Assembly (NCBI RefSeq): GCF_031582965.1
Contig: NZ_CP134049.1
Location: 2,728,001-2,792,000 of the forward strand
Direction of reading: 5' to 3'
Source: Bacillus sp. NEB1478
GTDB taxonomy: Bacteria > Bacillota > Bacilli > Bacillales > Fictibacillaceae
DNA length: 64,000 bases
Shown: positions 43,400 through 53,254 of the stretch, piece after piece
How the letters are laid out: the number at the start of each line of letters is the position of its first letter
How positions within the stretch are numbered: the first letter of the stretch is position 1
The notes under the pieces: model-generated
What the model saw: the letters and a program-made list of their open reading frames with translations, nothing else
Told to the model about the DNA's origin: nothing
The model's database searches: none
Program-made: the position numbers and the translations under genes

Positions 43400-45574
43400 T
43401 TATTTCTTAGCAAATTGTTTTTGCGGAAACTCAAATCCTATCGAAAAGTCATCCTTTAATATGAGCATAGCATCAAACTTTTTCTTTTCTTTGGCTTTTG
43501 GCTTGAATCCTTTAATTACATTGGTTTTGCCTTTTGTACATAAATCCTTCACCTGTTTTTCAGTAATATTTTTACTGAGTAATTTTCCTGGGAAGGTTTG
43601 TTTACAACCACTTGCATATTCTGAGCAGCCATAGAAAGAACGATTCGTGGTGATACTTCCTTTTTTGCAACGAGGACATACAGTGATTGCGATCTGATTC
43701 ACATTCTTAACACTATCAATACTCTGCTGGATGGAATCTACTTTCAATTGTTCAGGTACTTCTTCAATCAATTTATTTAAGAACCTTGCAATACTTCCCA
43801 AAAAAGCTTGAGATGTACCGTTTCCGTTTCCGATTTTCTTTAGATATGTTTCCCATTTGGCCGTCATGGAAGGACTGGAAAGCAGGTTACCTTCTATCGA
43901 CTGACACAAGATCTTCCCTTTTTCGGTGATATGAACAATGTTCTTTTTTACTTCGATGTATTGATGTTTTTTAATGGTTTCGATGATTCCACTTCTTGTA
44001 GCTTCAGTACCTAAGCCTTCAACTTCTTTTAAAATTTCCATTTCTTCTTCATTTTCAACCGATTTCCCACACGTTTTCATCATAGAAATAAGTTGACCCT
44101 CCGTGTATGGCTTAGGAGCAGTGGTCATACCTTCTTTCATTTTGACAATACTATCTACTTTCTCCCCTTTTTCAAGTTTAGGAAGTGCTTGAATAGAAGC
44201 TTCATCTTTCTTAGCTGTGTTGTCATTTGAACCGTAGTTAAACAGTTCCTTCCAACCTTTGCTGATTTCTGTTTTTCCTACCGTCTCAAAGTCTAAACCA
44301 TTTACAACCGTTGTGACTTTTGTCTCTTCGTACACATAATCATGATGAAACATAGCTAAGGTTGTGTTCAATACTTCAAAGTAAATATTTCTCTCTTCTA
44401 TTGATAAACCTTGAATTTTTGCACGTGTTGGAACCTTTTTTGTAGGAACAATCGCATAGTGCTCCTGTACCTTTGATCCATCTACATACCTTTTATTTGG
44501 CTTTATAGAAGCTGCAGTAAAGGGGTTCTCTATTAGATCTTGATAGGATTCAAGATTAGCAGATAAATAGGCAAACTCATTTTCCGTAATGAATTGTGTG
44601 TCTGTTCTTGGGTAGGATAGAATTTTCTTATCGTACAGTTTCTGAACAGTATCAAGAACCTTCTTTGGACTGTATTTCCATCGTTTATTTGCTGTTGATT
44701 GCAGTGTAGAGAGAGCGTGCAACTTAGGTGATTTGATACGCATTTCCTTTTTTGATACGGATTTTATGATGCCAGTATCGTTACCTGTTATGTTGTGATG
44801 ATTTAACAGCTGTAGAATTTCTTCTTTGTTTTCACTTTTTATTTTTGCTTTTCCTTTATATTTTCCGTTGGCAGCTGAAAAGTTACCTTCAATTTCATAA
44901 AATGGTTTTGGAACAAAATTTTCAATTTCGAGGTGCCTTTGATAAATTAAATACGTTGTTGGAGATTGCACTCTGCCAATGCTCAAGCTATCTTTAAGGC
45001 CTTTTTGTTGTAAAAGTAAAGTATAAAGGCGGCTTCCGTTCATTCCAACGAGCCAATCAGAGATTTGACGTGTTTTAGCTTCAGAATAAAGTAATAAATC
45101 TTTCTTGTTATCGTGAAGATTTGAAAACCCTTTTCGGACTTCATCCACTTCTAGAGAGTTAATCCAAAGGCGTTTAATAATTTTGCCTCTAACTCCTGTC
45201 ATATGGTAGATCGAATAAAAGATGTTAGAACCCTCACGATCAACATCACATCCGTTAATGATAATGTCAGCTTCTTTAAATAACCATTTTACAGCATTAA
45301 ATTGTTCATATTTTCCTGAAGCTACCTTAAATTCATAACGTTCAGGCAAGATCGGTAAGGAAGATAAGCGCCAAGTTCCCCATTCTGGTTTATATTCTTT
45401 TGGTTGCTTCAGCTCTACCAAGTGACCAATTCCCCATGTAATCATTGCTCCATTCGGAAATATACTGCATGGGTTTAACTCAATATGAGTTTTATCTTTC
45501 TTTTTTATAGAAAACGCGTCTGAATAAGCCTTAGCTTGTGATGGTTTTTCTGCTAGAATGACTACTTTGCTCAT
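43400..45574 (-). CDS. topB: DNA topoisomerase III (type IA)
   Basis: A 724-residue protein, the usual length for Bacillus TopB. TOPRIM domain opens VVILAEKPSQAKAYSDAF, with acidic NGCDVDREGSNIFY near 108-121 (usual DCDREGE; the final E is replaced by S but D-x-D-x-E is kept). The catalytic tyrosine lies in ILSYPRTDTQFI near 317-328. A C-terminal zinc-ribbon repeat is present: CPRCKKGSI ... YGCSEYASGC. It relaxes or decatenates DNA via a 5'-phosphotyrosine link. AAGGTGA precedes the ATG. Single gene; may be a second TopB copy in the genome. Confidence 0.93.
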   Translation of the reverse strand: MSKVVILAEKPSQAKAYSDAFSIKKKDKTHIELNPCSIFPNGAMITWGIGHLVELKQPKEYKPEWGTWRLSSLPILPERYEFKVASGKYEQFNAVKWLFKEADIIINGCDVDREGSNIFYSIYHMTGVRGKIIKRLWINSLEVDEVRKGFSNLHDNKKDLLLYSEAKTRQISDWLVGMNGSRLYTLLLQQKGLKDSLSIGRVQSPTTYLIYQRHLEIENFVPKPFYEIEGNFSAANGKYKGKAKIKSENKEEILQLLNHHNITGNDTGIIKSVSKKEMRIKSPKLHALSTLQSTANKRWKYSPKKVLDTVQKLYDKKILSYPRTDTQFITENEFAYLSANLESYQDLIENPFTAASIKPNKRYVDGSKVQEHYAIVPTKKVPTRAKIQGLSIEERNIYFEVLNTTLAMFHHDYVYEETKVTTVVNGLDFETVGKTEISKGWKELFNYGSNDNTAKKDEASIQALPKLEKGEKVDSIVKMKEGMTTAPKPYTEGQLISMMKTCGKSVENEEEMEILKEVEGLGTEATRSGIIETIKKHQYIEVKKNIVHITEKGKILCQSIEGNLLSSPSMTAKWETYLKKIGNGNGTSQAFLGSIARFLNKLIEEVPEQLKVDSIQQSIDSVKNVNQIAITVCPRCKKGSITTNRSFYGCSEYASGCKQTFPGKLLSKNITEKQVKDLCTKGKTNVIKGFKPKAKEKKKFDAMLILKDDFSIGFEFPQKQFAKK

Positions 45575-46095
45575 CTTAACTTCACCTTTGCACTTAAATT
45601 TTTTTACTAAAAGAAAGCTGAAATTCAGGTTTTAAGTAAGGGACTTTTTCAAAAAAGTTTATTCCCATATCACTTAGTTTCCTTCTTATTGTATCATTTC
45701 GTTATAATCCAATAATCATCCTCTGATTCTATAATCATGACCTGGAAGGTTCAAGTTGTTTCTCCTTTTTTCTTTACCCAAATATTATCAAACAAGCTCC
45801 ATATGCACTTGATTACCACTGAACCATAAACCGTTTGCTCCTACTTTTTTAATCATGATGTCTCGCTCTTCATTGGGTTTGGCATACATCTTTAGAGTTT
45901 CATGTAATATTCCATACGTCGTTTCTCATCACTGCAACAGAGCATGTTTCCCGATACAACGATCTGAGCTTGGAAGACGAATAAAGCTTATAAAGAAAAG
46001 TAGACTTGAGCAGGAATTGTTACAACAGTGGTGAAATACAAGAATGGAAATAAATCGGGCTTTTTAAAAAAATGCCAATTGGAGTTGATTTAAAA
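45575..46095. other. 520-nt region without intact gene
   Basis: A minus-strand open fragment MYAKPNEERDIMIKK...FSGNQVHMELV-stop (about 45788-45886) has no start signal and its upstream frame is broken. It is probably a decayed gene and is not recognised. The plus-strand hydrolase promoter must lie near the right end. Confidence 0.4.
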
Positions 46096-46815
46096 ATGGA
46101 AATACAAGTAAAACAAATTGAACTGAATGGACTTACTTTTACATATCGTGAGAGTGGAGATTCTACTGCACCGCCGCTTGTTGCACTCCATGCGCTAGGG
46201 GAAAGTGCAGAATCATGGGATAAAGCGGCCGCTGTATTAGGAAAAGAATATCGTGTCTTAGCTTTAGATCAAAGAGGACACGGTGGAAGTGCAAGAACGA
46301 GTACATATACAATTGAACTCATGTGTGATGACTTACTTCATTTTGCTAACGAATTGAATCTTGAGAGGTTTACCCTAATAGGTCATTCAATGGGAGGAAT
46401 AGTATCCTATCTTTTCGCAGAAACATACCCAACCAGGTTAGAGCGATTAATTATTGAGGACATTGGACCTCCTTTTCAAGATAAACCAAAAGAAATACCT
46501 TCCAAGCCCTCTCATCCTCTACCGTTTGATTGGGAGGTTGTTCCCTCGATACTTAGTATTAATAACAAACCCGAATGGTGGGAAGGTTTGACTGAGATTT
46601 CAATGCCAACTCTTATTATAAGTGGTGGGTCTAGTAAAACGCCAAAAGACAAATTAACAGAAGTTTCAAAGCTTATTCCGAATTGCGAATTGGTGACAAT
46701 AGTGGGCGCGGGACACTTTGTTCACGATGATAATCTACCAGACTTTTTAGATGCAGTTAATAATTTTCTAAAAACAAGAGATTCCAAAGAGATATCTAAC
46801 AAAATTCTCTATTAA
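46096..46815 (+). CDS. alpha/beta hydrolase
   Basis: 239 residues from the ATG at 46096 (GGAG eleven bases ahead; an ATG at 46072 has none). Landmarks: HALGESAESWDKAA with oxyanion His near 27, DQRGHGGSAR near 58-67, nucleophile elbow GHSMGG with Ser near 97, and the late GAGHFVHDD His near 216. Shorter cap than usual. Substrate unknown; esterase or haloperoxidase-like. Confidence 0.85.
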   Translation: MEIQVKQIELNGLTFTYRESGDSTAPPLVALHALGESAESWDKAAAVLGKEYRVLALDQRGHGGSARTSTYTIELMCDDLLHFANELNLERFTLIGHSMGGIVSYLFAETYPTRLERLIIEDIGPPFQDKPKEIPSKPSHPLPFDWEVVPSILSINNKPEWWEGLTEISMPTLIISGGSSKTPKDKLTEVSKLIPNCELVTIVGAGHFVHDDNLPDFLDAVNNFLKTRDSKEISNKILY

Positions 46816-46995
46816 AAAAGTTTTTCTTACAAAGTGGTGGTATTATCTATGTGGGAATTATTTTATTGCTATTAAGTTCATTATCTAATAAAGATAAGTC
46901 CCATTTTGATGAAAATAATAGTAGATACATTAGTAAGGCATAACTATAAAAGAAAAATATCCTCTTGCTGCTATAAAACTCAATAAATACAAAAT

Positions 46996-47036
46996 ATAGC
47001 CAAGTAATTCATATGCGAATTACTTGGCTATTTTAT
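46996..47036. terminator. long bidirectional terminator
   Basis: ATAGCCAAGTAATTC / GAATTACTTGGCTAT, 15-bp perfect stem, T run after. It lies 180 nt past the hydrolase stop and before the convergent receiver-domain gene. Confidence 0.88.
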
Positions 47037-47152
47037 AAGTATTTTATGTTTTTTTCTTCTGCAGAATCCATTAAATACACGAATCTATCTTCTTTTTAAA
47101 ATTTGATGCTTTGTCCGGATTGACCTCAATTCCCAATTAAAAGATGCATAAC

Positions 47153-47524
47153 TTACATTACGTCTAGATAATGTTGCAGAACACCTGGCGGGTAAAAATT
47201 TAGAGGCAACGGCCTTAAGGATATAATGGTGGCGTTGGAAATAATGGAATCCGTTTGTGCCTGTTTTAGACATCTGAACATAGCTTTGCCCCCAACTGAA
47301 TTAGCGGAATGAATAGTAATGCGGTTAGCAAATAGATTTTCATCCACCATCATTTGAACAAGCATTAAACCATTCCTATTTTTATTTAATAAGTCGTGAT
47401 CTAAAGAAAGATGTTCGACGTTAAAGTTTCGTAACAACTCTAAACACTCGTCAATCGTCTCCGTTAAAACATAGCCTTCTGGTTCTATCCTATAGTCATC
47501 TAAGAAAACACTGATTGTATCCAT
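47153..47524 (-). CDS. cyclic-phosphate-processing receiver-domain protein (cREC)
   Basis: A 123-residue protein with AAGGAAGGGAG before the ATG. It opens ISVFLDDYRIEPEG with the acidic pair, has LSLDHDLLNKNRNGLMLVQMM near 39-59 and ends ITIHSANSVGGKAMFRCLKQ with the family's His-Ser segment. Known: this receiver-like family is predicted to process cyclic phosphates and sits in RNA-repair or conflict-system neighbourhoods. It lacks a partner kinase and is a stand-alone gene here. Confidence 0.75.
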   Translation of the reverse strand: MDTISVFLDDYRIEPEGYVLTETIDECLELLRNFNVEHLSLDHDLLNKNRNGLMLVQMMVDENLFANRITIHSANSVGGKAMFRCLKQAQTDSIISNATIISLRPLPLNFYPPGVLQHYLDVM

Positions 47525-47912
47525 TTCTTACTCCCTTCCTTATAAAGGGGGTGACTAAGAAAAGTCAAAAAAGCCCAAAATAAATAGATTACATGTATTA
47601 TCTTAACATAGATTCTACATTAAAATAACAACTTCGAATTATAAACAAAGGTTTAATTCCTTGTTTGTTCAACTATCCAATGTTTAACGTCAGTTCATTT
47701 TTTCACCTTAATAAATATTCGTTATTCCTTCCTTTAAATCCTACTGCGCCACAATTAATATGATACGAATCCAGGTGGTAAAAGGAGTGGTTCCACCCAC
47801 AACGAAAAAACCGCAACGAATTTCGCTGCGGCTTTTAGTGCTAATTATGATACGTTTGGCATGTTTTCACTCAATAAAAAATTCCGTTAGCTTTTGAGCT
47901 TCCCTCTATTGC
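47525..47912. other. intergenic region, terminator only
   Basis: No gene. Contains the terminator of the RsbR-like gene (47804-47838) and an accidental GTGGGTGGAACCAC hairpin. Confidence 0.45.
47804..47838 (-). terminator. terminator of the RsbR-like gene
   Basis: CCGCAACGAA / TTCGCTGCGG stem with an A run on its left, i.e. T tail for the minus strand. Confidence 0.75.
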
Positions 47913-48755
47913 TTAGGCTTGCAGATCGCTAAATGCCTGATGCAAATTCCCTTTTACTTCGATGTTTTCAAGGTTTACCCCTAGAGCAACCATCGTTTGT
48001 GCTACCTCTGGACGGATACCCGTTAGAATGGTCTTAACTCCTAGTAATGATAAAGCACTAATTACTCTTAAAAGCTGGTCTGCTACCATCGTATCGACAA
48101 TCAAGACACCTGATACATCGATGATCAGATTTTCTAATTTTAACTTAACTGCTTGGTTCAATGTTTCTTCCATTAATAACTTTGCTCGTTCTGTATCAAT
48201 ATTACCGATTAACGGCAAAACCCCTGTTCCTTTTATTAAAGGTACAATAGGAACAGACAACTCTAAGAAGGCTGCTTTTGCTTGTTCAAGCACTGTTTGG
48301 TGAGACTGAACAAAGTTTAAACTGAAATAATAAACGGCATGATCCAAGAGTGGGTCAATAATCTCTATTACTTCAAAAATTGTAGCAGCTGACAAACCTT
48401 GTGCAGTTGCCTCTTTTTTAATGACTTTCCAAATCGATTCCCGGTAAAAGCTCGTATCTTTTAACGCTTCCTCTAATGGAGCTCCTAGCTTGAATAAGTA
48501 CTCCCCTGTTTCTTTCCCCCAGCGTTTTACCTTTTCAATAGAGCTGCTTTGATCATGAGAATCAACTAACGCTTCTCCAAATAGATTGATAAACTCCGCT
48601 CGCAATTTTAGAATCTGCGGCTCTATTTTTTGAAACTCGTTCTTCTCCGCTTGTGTCATGATCACGCCTTCCATCCGGTCAGAATGAATGATCTCCGCGA
48701 TTTCATGTCTTTGTTTGATAATTGTTTCCCCGAGTTGCTGCAATTCTTTATTCAT
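47913..48755 (-). CDS. RsbR-type stressosome protein with STAS domain
   Basis: 280 residues from the ATG at 48755 behind GGAGG (a TTG four codons upstream overlaps that site). N-terminal helical non-haem-globin-like domain (about 1-150), linker, then a STAS domain (165-275): VPIVPLIKGTGVLPLIGNID, then LENLIIDVSGVLIVDTMVAD. T188 (IDTERA) and T222 (VDTMVA) occupy the places of the phosphorylated threonines of RsbRA. Likely part of a stressosome controlling a sigma-B-type response; no rsbS or rsbT lies nearby. Confidence 0.85.
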   Translation of the reverse strand: MNKELQQLGETIIKQRHEIAEIIHSDRMEGVIMTQAEKNEFQKIEPQILKLRAEFINLFGEALVDSHDQSSSIEKVKRWGKETGEYLFKLGAPLEEALKDTSFYRESIWKVIKKEATAQGLSAATIFEVIEIIDPLLDHAVYYFSLNFVQSHQTVLEQAKAAFLELSVPIVPLIKGTGVLPLIGNIDTERAKLLMEETLNQAVKLKLENLIIDVSGVLIVDTMVADQLLRVISALSLLGVKTILTGIRPEVAQTMVALGVNLENIEVKGNLHQAFSDLQA

Positions 48756-49186
48756 AAGATCCTCCAAGGACTTTTTAACTATTTTCTACCATTATATCCT
48801 ATTAAATAATAAGTTTACTATATTAATGTCTCGCACAAAGTGCATTCAGCCATTTACCTTTTATTCACTAAGATCGTTCAGCAAATTTCCTGCACTTAAA
48901 TTAGAAAAAAATAAAAAAACTCAAAGAGAAATTTACATCTTGGAGTCTTTTTTGATTATCTTGAAGCTTTTTTCCCACTATTCGTGGCCATTTTATAGAA
49001 TAAACACGACAGACTCGATAATTAGGTCTTCTAATCATAATATCCTTGTTGTTTCTTCTGCTATGAAGCTATCATTTTTATTTTATTCCACGGTTAAGTC
49101 CAATAATTCCACGTTATTTTCGATAATTCCACGATAATATCCAATAATTCCACGTAACTAATAATTAGTCTTCTTTTGAGTCATCG
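48756..49186. other. intergenic region with GTGGAATTATT array
   Basis: No gene. Holds the upstream region of the RsbR-like gene, a weak CTC...GAG hairpin near 48916-48954 and repeat copy D. Confidence 0.5.
49077..49165 (-). repeat. GTGGAATTATTGG tandem repeat (copy D)
   Basis: Minus strand: TTACGTGGAATTATTGGATA, TTATCGTGGAATTATCGAAA, ATAACGTGGAATTATTGGAC, TTAACCGTGGAATAAAAT, then AAATGATAGCTTCATA. Period 20-21 nt. It starts just past the VOC gene. Confidence 0.8.
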
Positions 49187-49558
49187 TTATCTGTGTTGAT
49201 CTATAAGAATGGGATTTCCATCTGGATCTTTAATCATAAAACTTCCTGGACCTTCACTTGTTTCATCCGCTTCTGTTAAAAATTGAACTTCTTTTGTTTT
49301 TAGCTGCTTTTGAAGGTCACGAACGTCTGTAAAAGAATCGAGATTTTCGGCATTTTGACTCCATCCCGGATTAAAAGTGAGCATGTTTTTTTCAAACATT
49401 CCTTGGAAAAGACCGATAACGCAACTTTCATTCTTCAAAATGAGCCAATTTTGGGTAATGTCTCCTCCCAAGGTTTCAAATCCTAGATTCTCATAAAAAG
49501 CTTTCGATTTGTGTATGTCTTTTACACTTAAACTTACAGAGAATGCTCCTAGTTTCAT
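49187..49558 (-). CDS. VOC-superfamily (glyoxalase-like) protein
   Basis: A 123-residue single vicinal-oxygen-chelate unit: GAFSVSLSVKDIHKSKAFYE at the start, FETLGGDITQNWLILKNE, LQKQLKTKEVQF and the closing GSFMIKDPDGNPILIDQH with metal-type residues. Dimers of such units bind metals and act as lyases, dioxygenases or resistance proteins. Role unknown. Confidence 0.87.
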   Translation of the reverse strand: MKLGAFSVSLSVKDIHKSKAFYENLGFETLGGDITQNWLILKNESCVIGLFQGMFEKNMLTFNPGWSQNAENLDSFTDVRDLQKQLKTKEVQFLTEADETSEGPGSFMIKDPDGNPILIDQHR

Positions 49559-49595
49559 ATGTAAAATTTCCTCTCTTTATAAAATTGACTTGCTT

Positions 49596-50417
49596 TTAAA
49601 ATTGATAAATATAGTAATCTTGTGAGTGTACTTTTTCGAATCCAACTGATTCATATAAACCTAGAGCACGGTCATTATTCGTTTCGACCTCCAAGTGTAC
49701 CGAGTGGCCAGCTGAATTTTGATCTTTAATAACTTGGCGCAATACTTTCCTTCCAATTCCTTTTCCTTGCTGCTCTGGCAAAATGGCAAATCCATAGATC
49801 CAGACTTGTCCATCTTCTCGTCTGAAACGAATTTTCCCTACCGACTTTCCGTTCACATCAATCATTAGCATTTCGTTGCCTTCATCTCCATCGATCTTGC
49901 TTTCCATCGCAATGGCATCTTCTTCATCCATACCGAATGCCTCAACTGATATACGTATACGCATGTCTGAATCATCTTCGTTTGCTTGTCGGAGTGTAAT
50001 ACCGTCCACTTCTTCAAGAGCTCTTTCTTGCCACTCCATTTGATGTTCTGAAAATGAATAAACAGCATTTTGTTTAATCAAAAATGCTTTTGCAGACTCT
50101 GATCCAGCAGGTGCGTTTAATAGAATTTTCTTGTATCTGTTTTGTTTTACAGTTTCCATTCCTCTCTGGAACAAAAAGCTGAAATATCCCTTCCGCCGTT
50201 CACTTGGTTTCACCATGCCACACACTTCTACCATGGATCCAAATGGATACAAACCTAAAAATGCTACAAGTTCGTCTTTTTCATAATGAAGAAAATCCAG
50301 CTGATCAGATTCGCGTTTTCTTAACATTTCCCAGTTAAGCTTTAGTTGAACATGATCATGGGTTTCGCACTCTTTTTGCAATTGTTCAATGTCTTGTAAT
50401 TGTTTTGTCGTTAACAT
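49596..50417 (-). CDS. tandem-domain GNAT acetyltransferase
   Basis: A 273-residue protein with two GNAT domains. The N-terminal copy has motif A CGMVKPSERRKGYFSFLFQ near 66-84. The C-terminal copy has AILPEQQGKGIGRKVLRQV near 209-227 and NNDRALGLYESVGFEKV near 243-259. Two-domain layout resembles mycothiol-synthase-like enzymes, though a bacillithiol organism would not make mycothiol. Acceptor unknown. AAAGGGG precedes the ATG. Confidence 0.87.
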   Translation of the reverse strand: MLTTKQLQDIEQLQKECETHDHVQLKLNWEMLRKRESDQLDFLHYEKDELVAFLGLYPFGSMVEVCGMVKPSERRKGYFSFLFQRGMETVKQNRYKKILLNAPAGSESAKAFLIKQNAVYSFSEHQMEWQERALEEVDGITLRQANEDDSDMRIRISVEAFGMDEEDAIAMESKIDGDEGNEMLMIDVNGKSVGKIRFRREDGQVWIYGFAILPEQQGKGIGRKVLRQVIKDQNSAGHSVHLEVETNNDRALGLYESVGFEKVHSQDYYIYQF

Positions 50418-50650
50418 TCATTGTCCCCTTTATTATTGAATCGTTTCTCGCTTATGAATTGCTTGTCCTCCTAATAATTCAATACGGTTGGATTATTTTC
50501 CTTTTCAAAACATTAAAGATAGACTCCTTATTGTCAAAACCCTGATCCCCTTAATTAACTAGAATCTTTTTCCATCCGTACAGGGTATTTATCGCCTATA
50601 ATATGCAATAATAGATTATCTAGTATTTTTTTAGGAAAGGAAACATCAAG

Positions 50651-51922
50651 ATGAACAAACAAGAAAGCAGCTATAGATGGGTGGTATTTGGCACCGTCTT
50701 ATTTGCTTACTTTTTAATTGTGAGCCAAAGAACAGCTCCAGGGCTTATTACCGATCAATTAATGAAGGATTTTCATGTATCAGCTTCCACAATAGGTCTA
50801 TTGAGCAGTATTCAATTTCTGGCATACGCAGGATTACAGATTCCGGTTGGTCTCTTAGCTGATAAATATGGGCCTAATCGATTCCTAATTATAGGTACAC
50901 TTCTTAATGGCTTAGGAAGCCTCCTCTTCAGCCTTGCTCCGAATGAGTATCTTTTAATTTTTTCTCGTTTATTAGTGGGAATTGGAGATTCCATGATTTT
51001 TGTCAACTTGGTTATTATTTTAAGTCAATGGTTTAAGGTAAAGGAATTTGTAGGATTGTTAGGAGTCGTTTCATTGGTCGCAAGCTTTGGGTCACTATCA
51101 GCTACTGTTCCTTTTTCCTATTGGATTTCACTTACAGGCTGGAGATCGCCATTCCTTAGTATTGGTATTATTTTAATGTTATCTTCCTATCTTCTTTATA
51201 CCGTTCTTGTTGCAAAACCAAAACAAATCTTTAAGGATGATGATTCCAAATTGAAGAAGGAATCTGTTGAGGACAGACCAAGTGTTTGGTCCATACTGCG
51301 CAGAATTTTTACTACTCGGCAAGCTTTGGCAACATTCCTTTGCCACTTTGGGGTGGTTGGTACATATGTTGGATTTATAGGTTCCTGGGGAGTTCCATAT
51401 GGTATCCACGTGTTTGACTTGTCGCGGTCTGAAGCAAGCCAGCTTATTATGTATGGTCTTTTTGGCGCCATGATTGGCGGTCCTTTAATCAGCTGGATTA
51501 CAAGCAGATTAGATTCGATAAAAAGGATCTATATCCTTATTCATATCGTTGTGTTTTTTAGTTGGATAGGACTGTTTTTGTCCGGCATAAAGCCATCTTT
51601 TATTATGGTAGTCATTTTACTGTTATTCATAGGTTTCGGAAATGGTGCGAGCTCCTTAACTTTTGCCGTCGTAAGAAAGTCCTTCCCGATGACAGAAGTA
51701 GGTGTTGCCGCAGGATTTGCCAATATGGGTGGGTTTCTAAGCGCGGTATTATTACCAAGTATTTTCGGAAGTGTACTCGATCTCTTTCCTCAGCATTCAA
51801 TAAATGCTGCCTATCATTATGGATTTATCATCCCTGTTCTCTTTTCTTTAATGGGACTGTTTGGCGTCATTTTAATAAAAGAGGAAAAAAAGAAAAACTC
51901 GAAAATATCACAAAAACAGTAG
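50651..51922 (+). CDS. 12-helix MFS transporter
   Basis: A 423-residue protein with twelve hydrophobic helices. Motif A is seen as GLLADKYGPNRFL near 72-84; LLVGIGDSMIFVNLVIILSQ lies in helix 4. It begins WVVFGTVLFAYFLIVSQRTAPGLI, like the NNP/cyanate-type or hexuronate-type carriers. The substrate is unknown. The gene 137 nt downstream is a GNAT on the same strand, possibly cotranscribed. Confidence 0.88.
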   Translation: MNKQESSYRWVVFGTVLFAYFLIVSQRTAPGLITDQLMKDFHVSASTIGLLSSIQFLAYAGLQIPVGLLADKYGPNRFLIIGTLLNGLGSLLFSLAPNEYLLIFSRLLVGIGDSMIFVNLVIILSQWFKVKEFVGLLGVVSLVASFGSLSATVPFSYWISLTGWRSPFLSIGIILMLSSYLLYTVLVAKPKQIFKDDDSKLKKESVEDRPSVWSILRRIFTTRQALATFLCHFGVVGTYVGFIGSWGVPYGIHVFDLSRSEASQLIMYGLFGAMIGGPLISWITSRLDSIKRIYILIHIVVFFSWIGLFLSGIKPSFIMVVILLLFIGFGNGASSLTFAVVRKSFPMTEVGVAAGFANMGGFLSAVLLPSIFGSVLDLFPQHSINAAYHYGFIIPVLFSLMGLFGVILIKEEKKKNSKISQKQ

Positions 51923-52059
51923 AAGAAACCGCAAAAAGAGGCTGCGTTGATACTAGTACTAAACTAAATTTGGATAATGTAAAAGAGACCAGTTTTATTG
52001 AAGTAAGGATATTAGTGAACTGACAAATTGTTTCAATATAAATTTATAGGAGATTAATA

Positions 52060-52512
52060 ATGAATATTAGGAAATTAAACATAGGTGAAAATCTTCCAAT
52101 GGAATTGTTGTTATTGGCAGACCCCTCTGAAGAGATTGTTAAGGAATATGTTAATAGGGGAGAATGTTTTATAGCAGAAAGTGAACAGAAGATCGTTGGA
52201 GTATATGTATTACTTCCAACAAGACCTGAGACAATCGAGTTAGTGAATGTTGCAGTAACAGAGGATCAACATGGTAGAGGTATTGGAAAACAGTTAGTTA
52301 TGAATGCAATTAACACAGCAAAGAAAAAAGGCTACAAAACAATCGAAGTTGGTACTGGAAACGCAGGCATTGGACAATTGGCTCTCTATCAAAAATGTGG
52401 ATTTAGAATTATTGGTGTTGATATGGATTTTTTCATTAAGCACTATCCAGAAGAAATTTATGAAAATGGTATACATTGCAGGGATATGATTCGACTCACT
52501 CAGGATTTATAG
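52060..52512 (+). CDS. GNAT-family N-acetyltransferase
   Basis: A 150-residue protein with an AGGAG ribosome site. Motif A VAVTEDQHGRGIGKQLVMNA near 67-86, then KGYKTIEVGTGNAGIGQLAL with motif B YQKCGFRIIGVDMDFF. Resembles YesJ/YjcK-type small GNATs. Downstream of an MFS gene, ended by a strong terminator. Confidence 0.88.
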   Translation: MNIRKLNIGENLPMELLLLADPSEEIVKEYVNRGECFIAESEQKIVGVYVLLPTRPETIELVNVAVTEDQHGRGIGKQLVMNAINTAKKKGYKTIEVGTGNAGIGQLALYQKCGFRIIGVDMDFFIKHYPEEIYENGIHCRDMIRLTQDL

Positions 52513-52603
52513 GTTTGTGGAAAATTACTTCAACTAAGTAAAAAGAGTGGTGGTTGTATGACATTACAACATAACCTAAATCAGTGAAAAATAAAAAAAT
52601 AAG

Positions 52604-52634
52604 AAAACGACCAGACATAAAACTGGTCGTTTTG
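52604..52634. terminator. bidirectional terminator between two GNAT genes
   Basis: AAAACGACCAG / CTGGTCGTTTT, perfect 11-bp stem. Confidence 0.88.
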
Positions 52635-52646
52635 ATATTGTTCTAA

Positions 52647-53210
52647 TTACTGAGTTAAGGCGTAAATACATGTGTCAGTAAGTCTTCTACCATCTGCGGA
52701 TAAATCTTCATTCTTCAAAATTCCTTCTAACTCAAATCCCAGTTTTTCAGGGATAGCCCTACTTTTATGATTGGTTGATTCACACCTGATTTCTATTCTT
52801 TTAAATTGGAATTGGTTTAGCCCAAAGTTCGTTAAACCTTTTAGTGCTTCAATCATATATCCATTCCCGCCAAATTTGGTATGAATCCAGTAGCCGATTT
52901 CACATTTCGGGATGTCCCAGCATATTCCTTGAATACTCGTTGTTCCAATATAATCATGACTATCTTTATGGAAAATTAGAAAACGAAAACTTTCTCTTTG
53001 TAAAAACTTCAGATGAGCTTCTCTTAAGTTAATTTCAGTTTCTTCTACAGAAGGAAGCGTTTGTGCAAATGGCAACCAGACTTTTAATTCGTTGAAGGAT
53101 TCTTTTATTGCTTTATTAACGATCATTCCATCCCCCGATTTTAAAGGTACCCGCAGTATTAATCTTTCAGTTTCTATTCGCATTGGAACTTCTAATAAAA
53201 TTGGATTCAT
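52647..53210 (-). CDS. RimL-like GNAT acetyltransferase under T-box control
   Basis: A 187-residue protein. It begins MRIETERLILRVPLKSGDG at residues 10-28; motif A GYWIHTKFGGNGYMIEALKG near 107-126 and motif B CESTNHKSRAIPEKLGFELE. AAAGGGG lies just ahead of the ATG. A complete T-box leader precedes it and no other gene lies between, so synthesis should rise when a particular tRNA (predicted Lys) is uncharged. Known: some RimL-like enzymes acetylate aminoacyl-nucleotide antibiotics of the microcin C type. Inference: defence against a compound that blocks lysyl-tRNA synthetase, or an amino-acid-linked function. Confidence 0.85.
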   Translation of the reverse strand: MNPILLEVPMRIETERLILRVPLKSGDGMIVNKAIKESFNELKVWLPFAQTLPSVEETEINLREAHLKFLQRESFRFLIFHKDSHDYIGTTSIQGICWDIPKCEIGYWIHTKFGGNGYMIEALKGLTNFGLNQFQFKRIEIRCESTNHKSRAIPEKLGFELEGILKNEDLSADGRRLTDTCIYALTQ

Positions 53211-53254
53211 TTGTTTTCCCCTTTCTCATGTCTTTCTTTATTTATTTTTAGACA

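Noticed and set aside
46835..46942. Short plus-strand frame GIILLLLSSLSNKDKSHF after the hydrolase
   Set aside because: Weak start context and no promoter; could be a broken membrane peptide gene but the support is too thin.
47781..47805. T-box-like GTGGGTGGAACCAC on the minus strand
   Set aside because: No Stem I, no specifier loop and no following terminator or gene in the right direction; an accidental hairpin.
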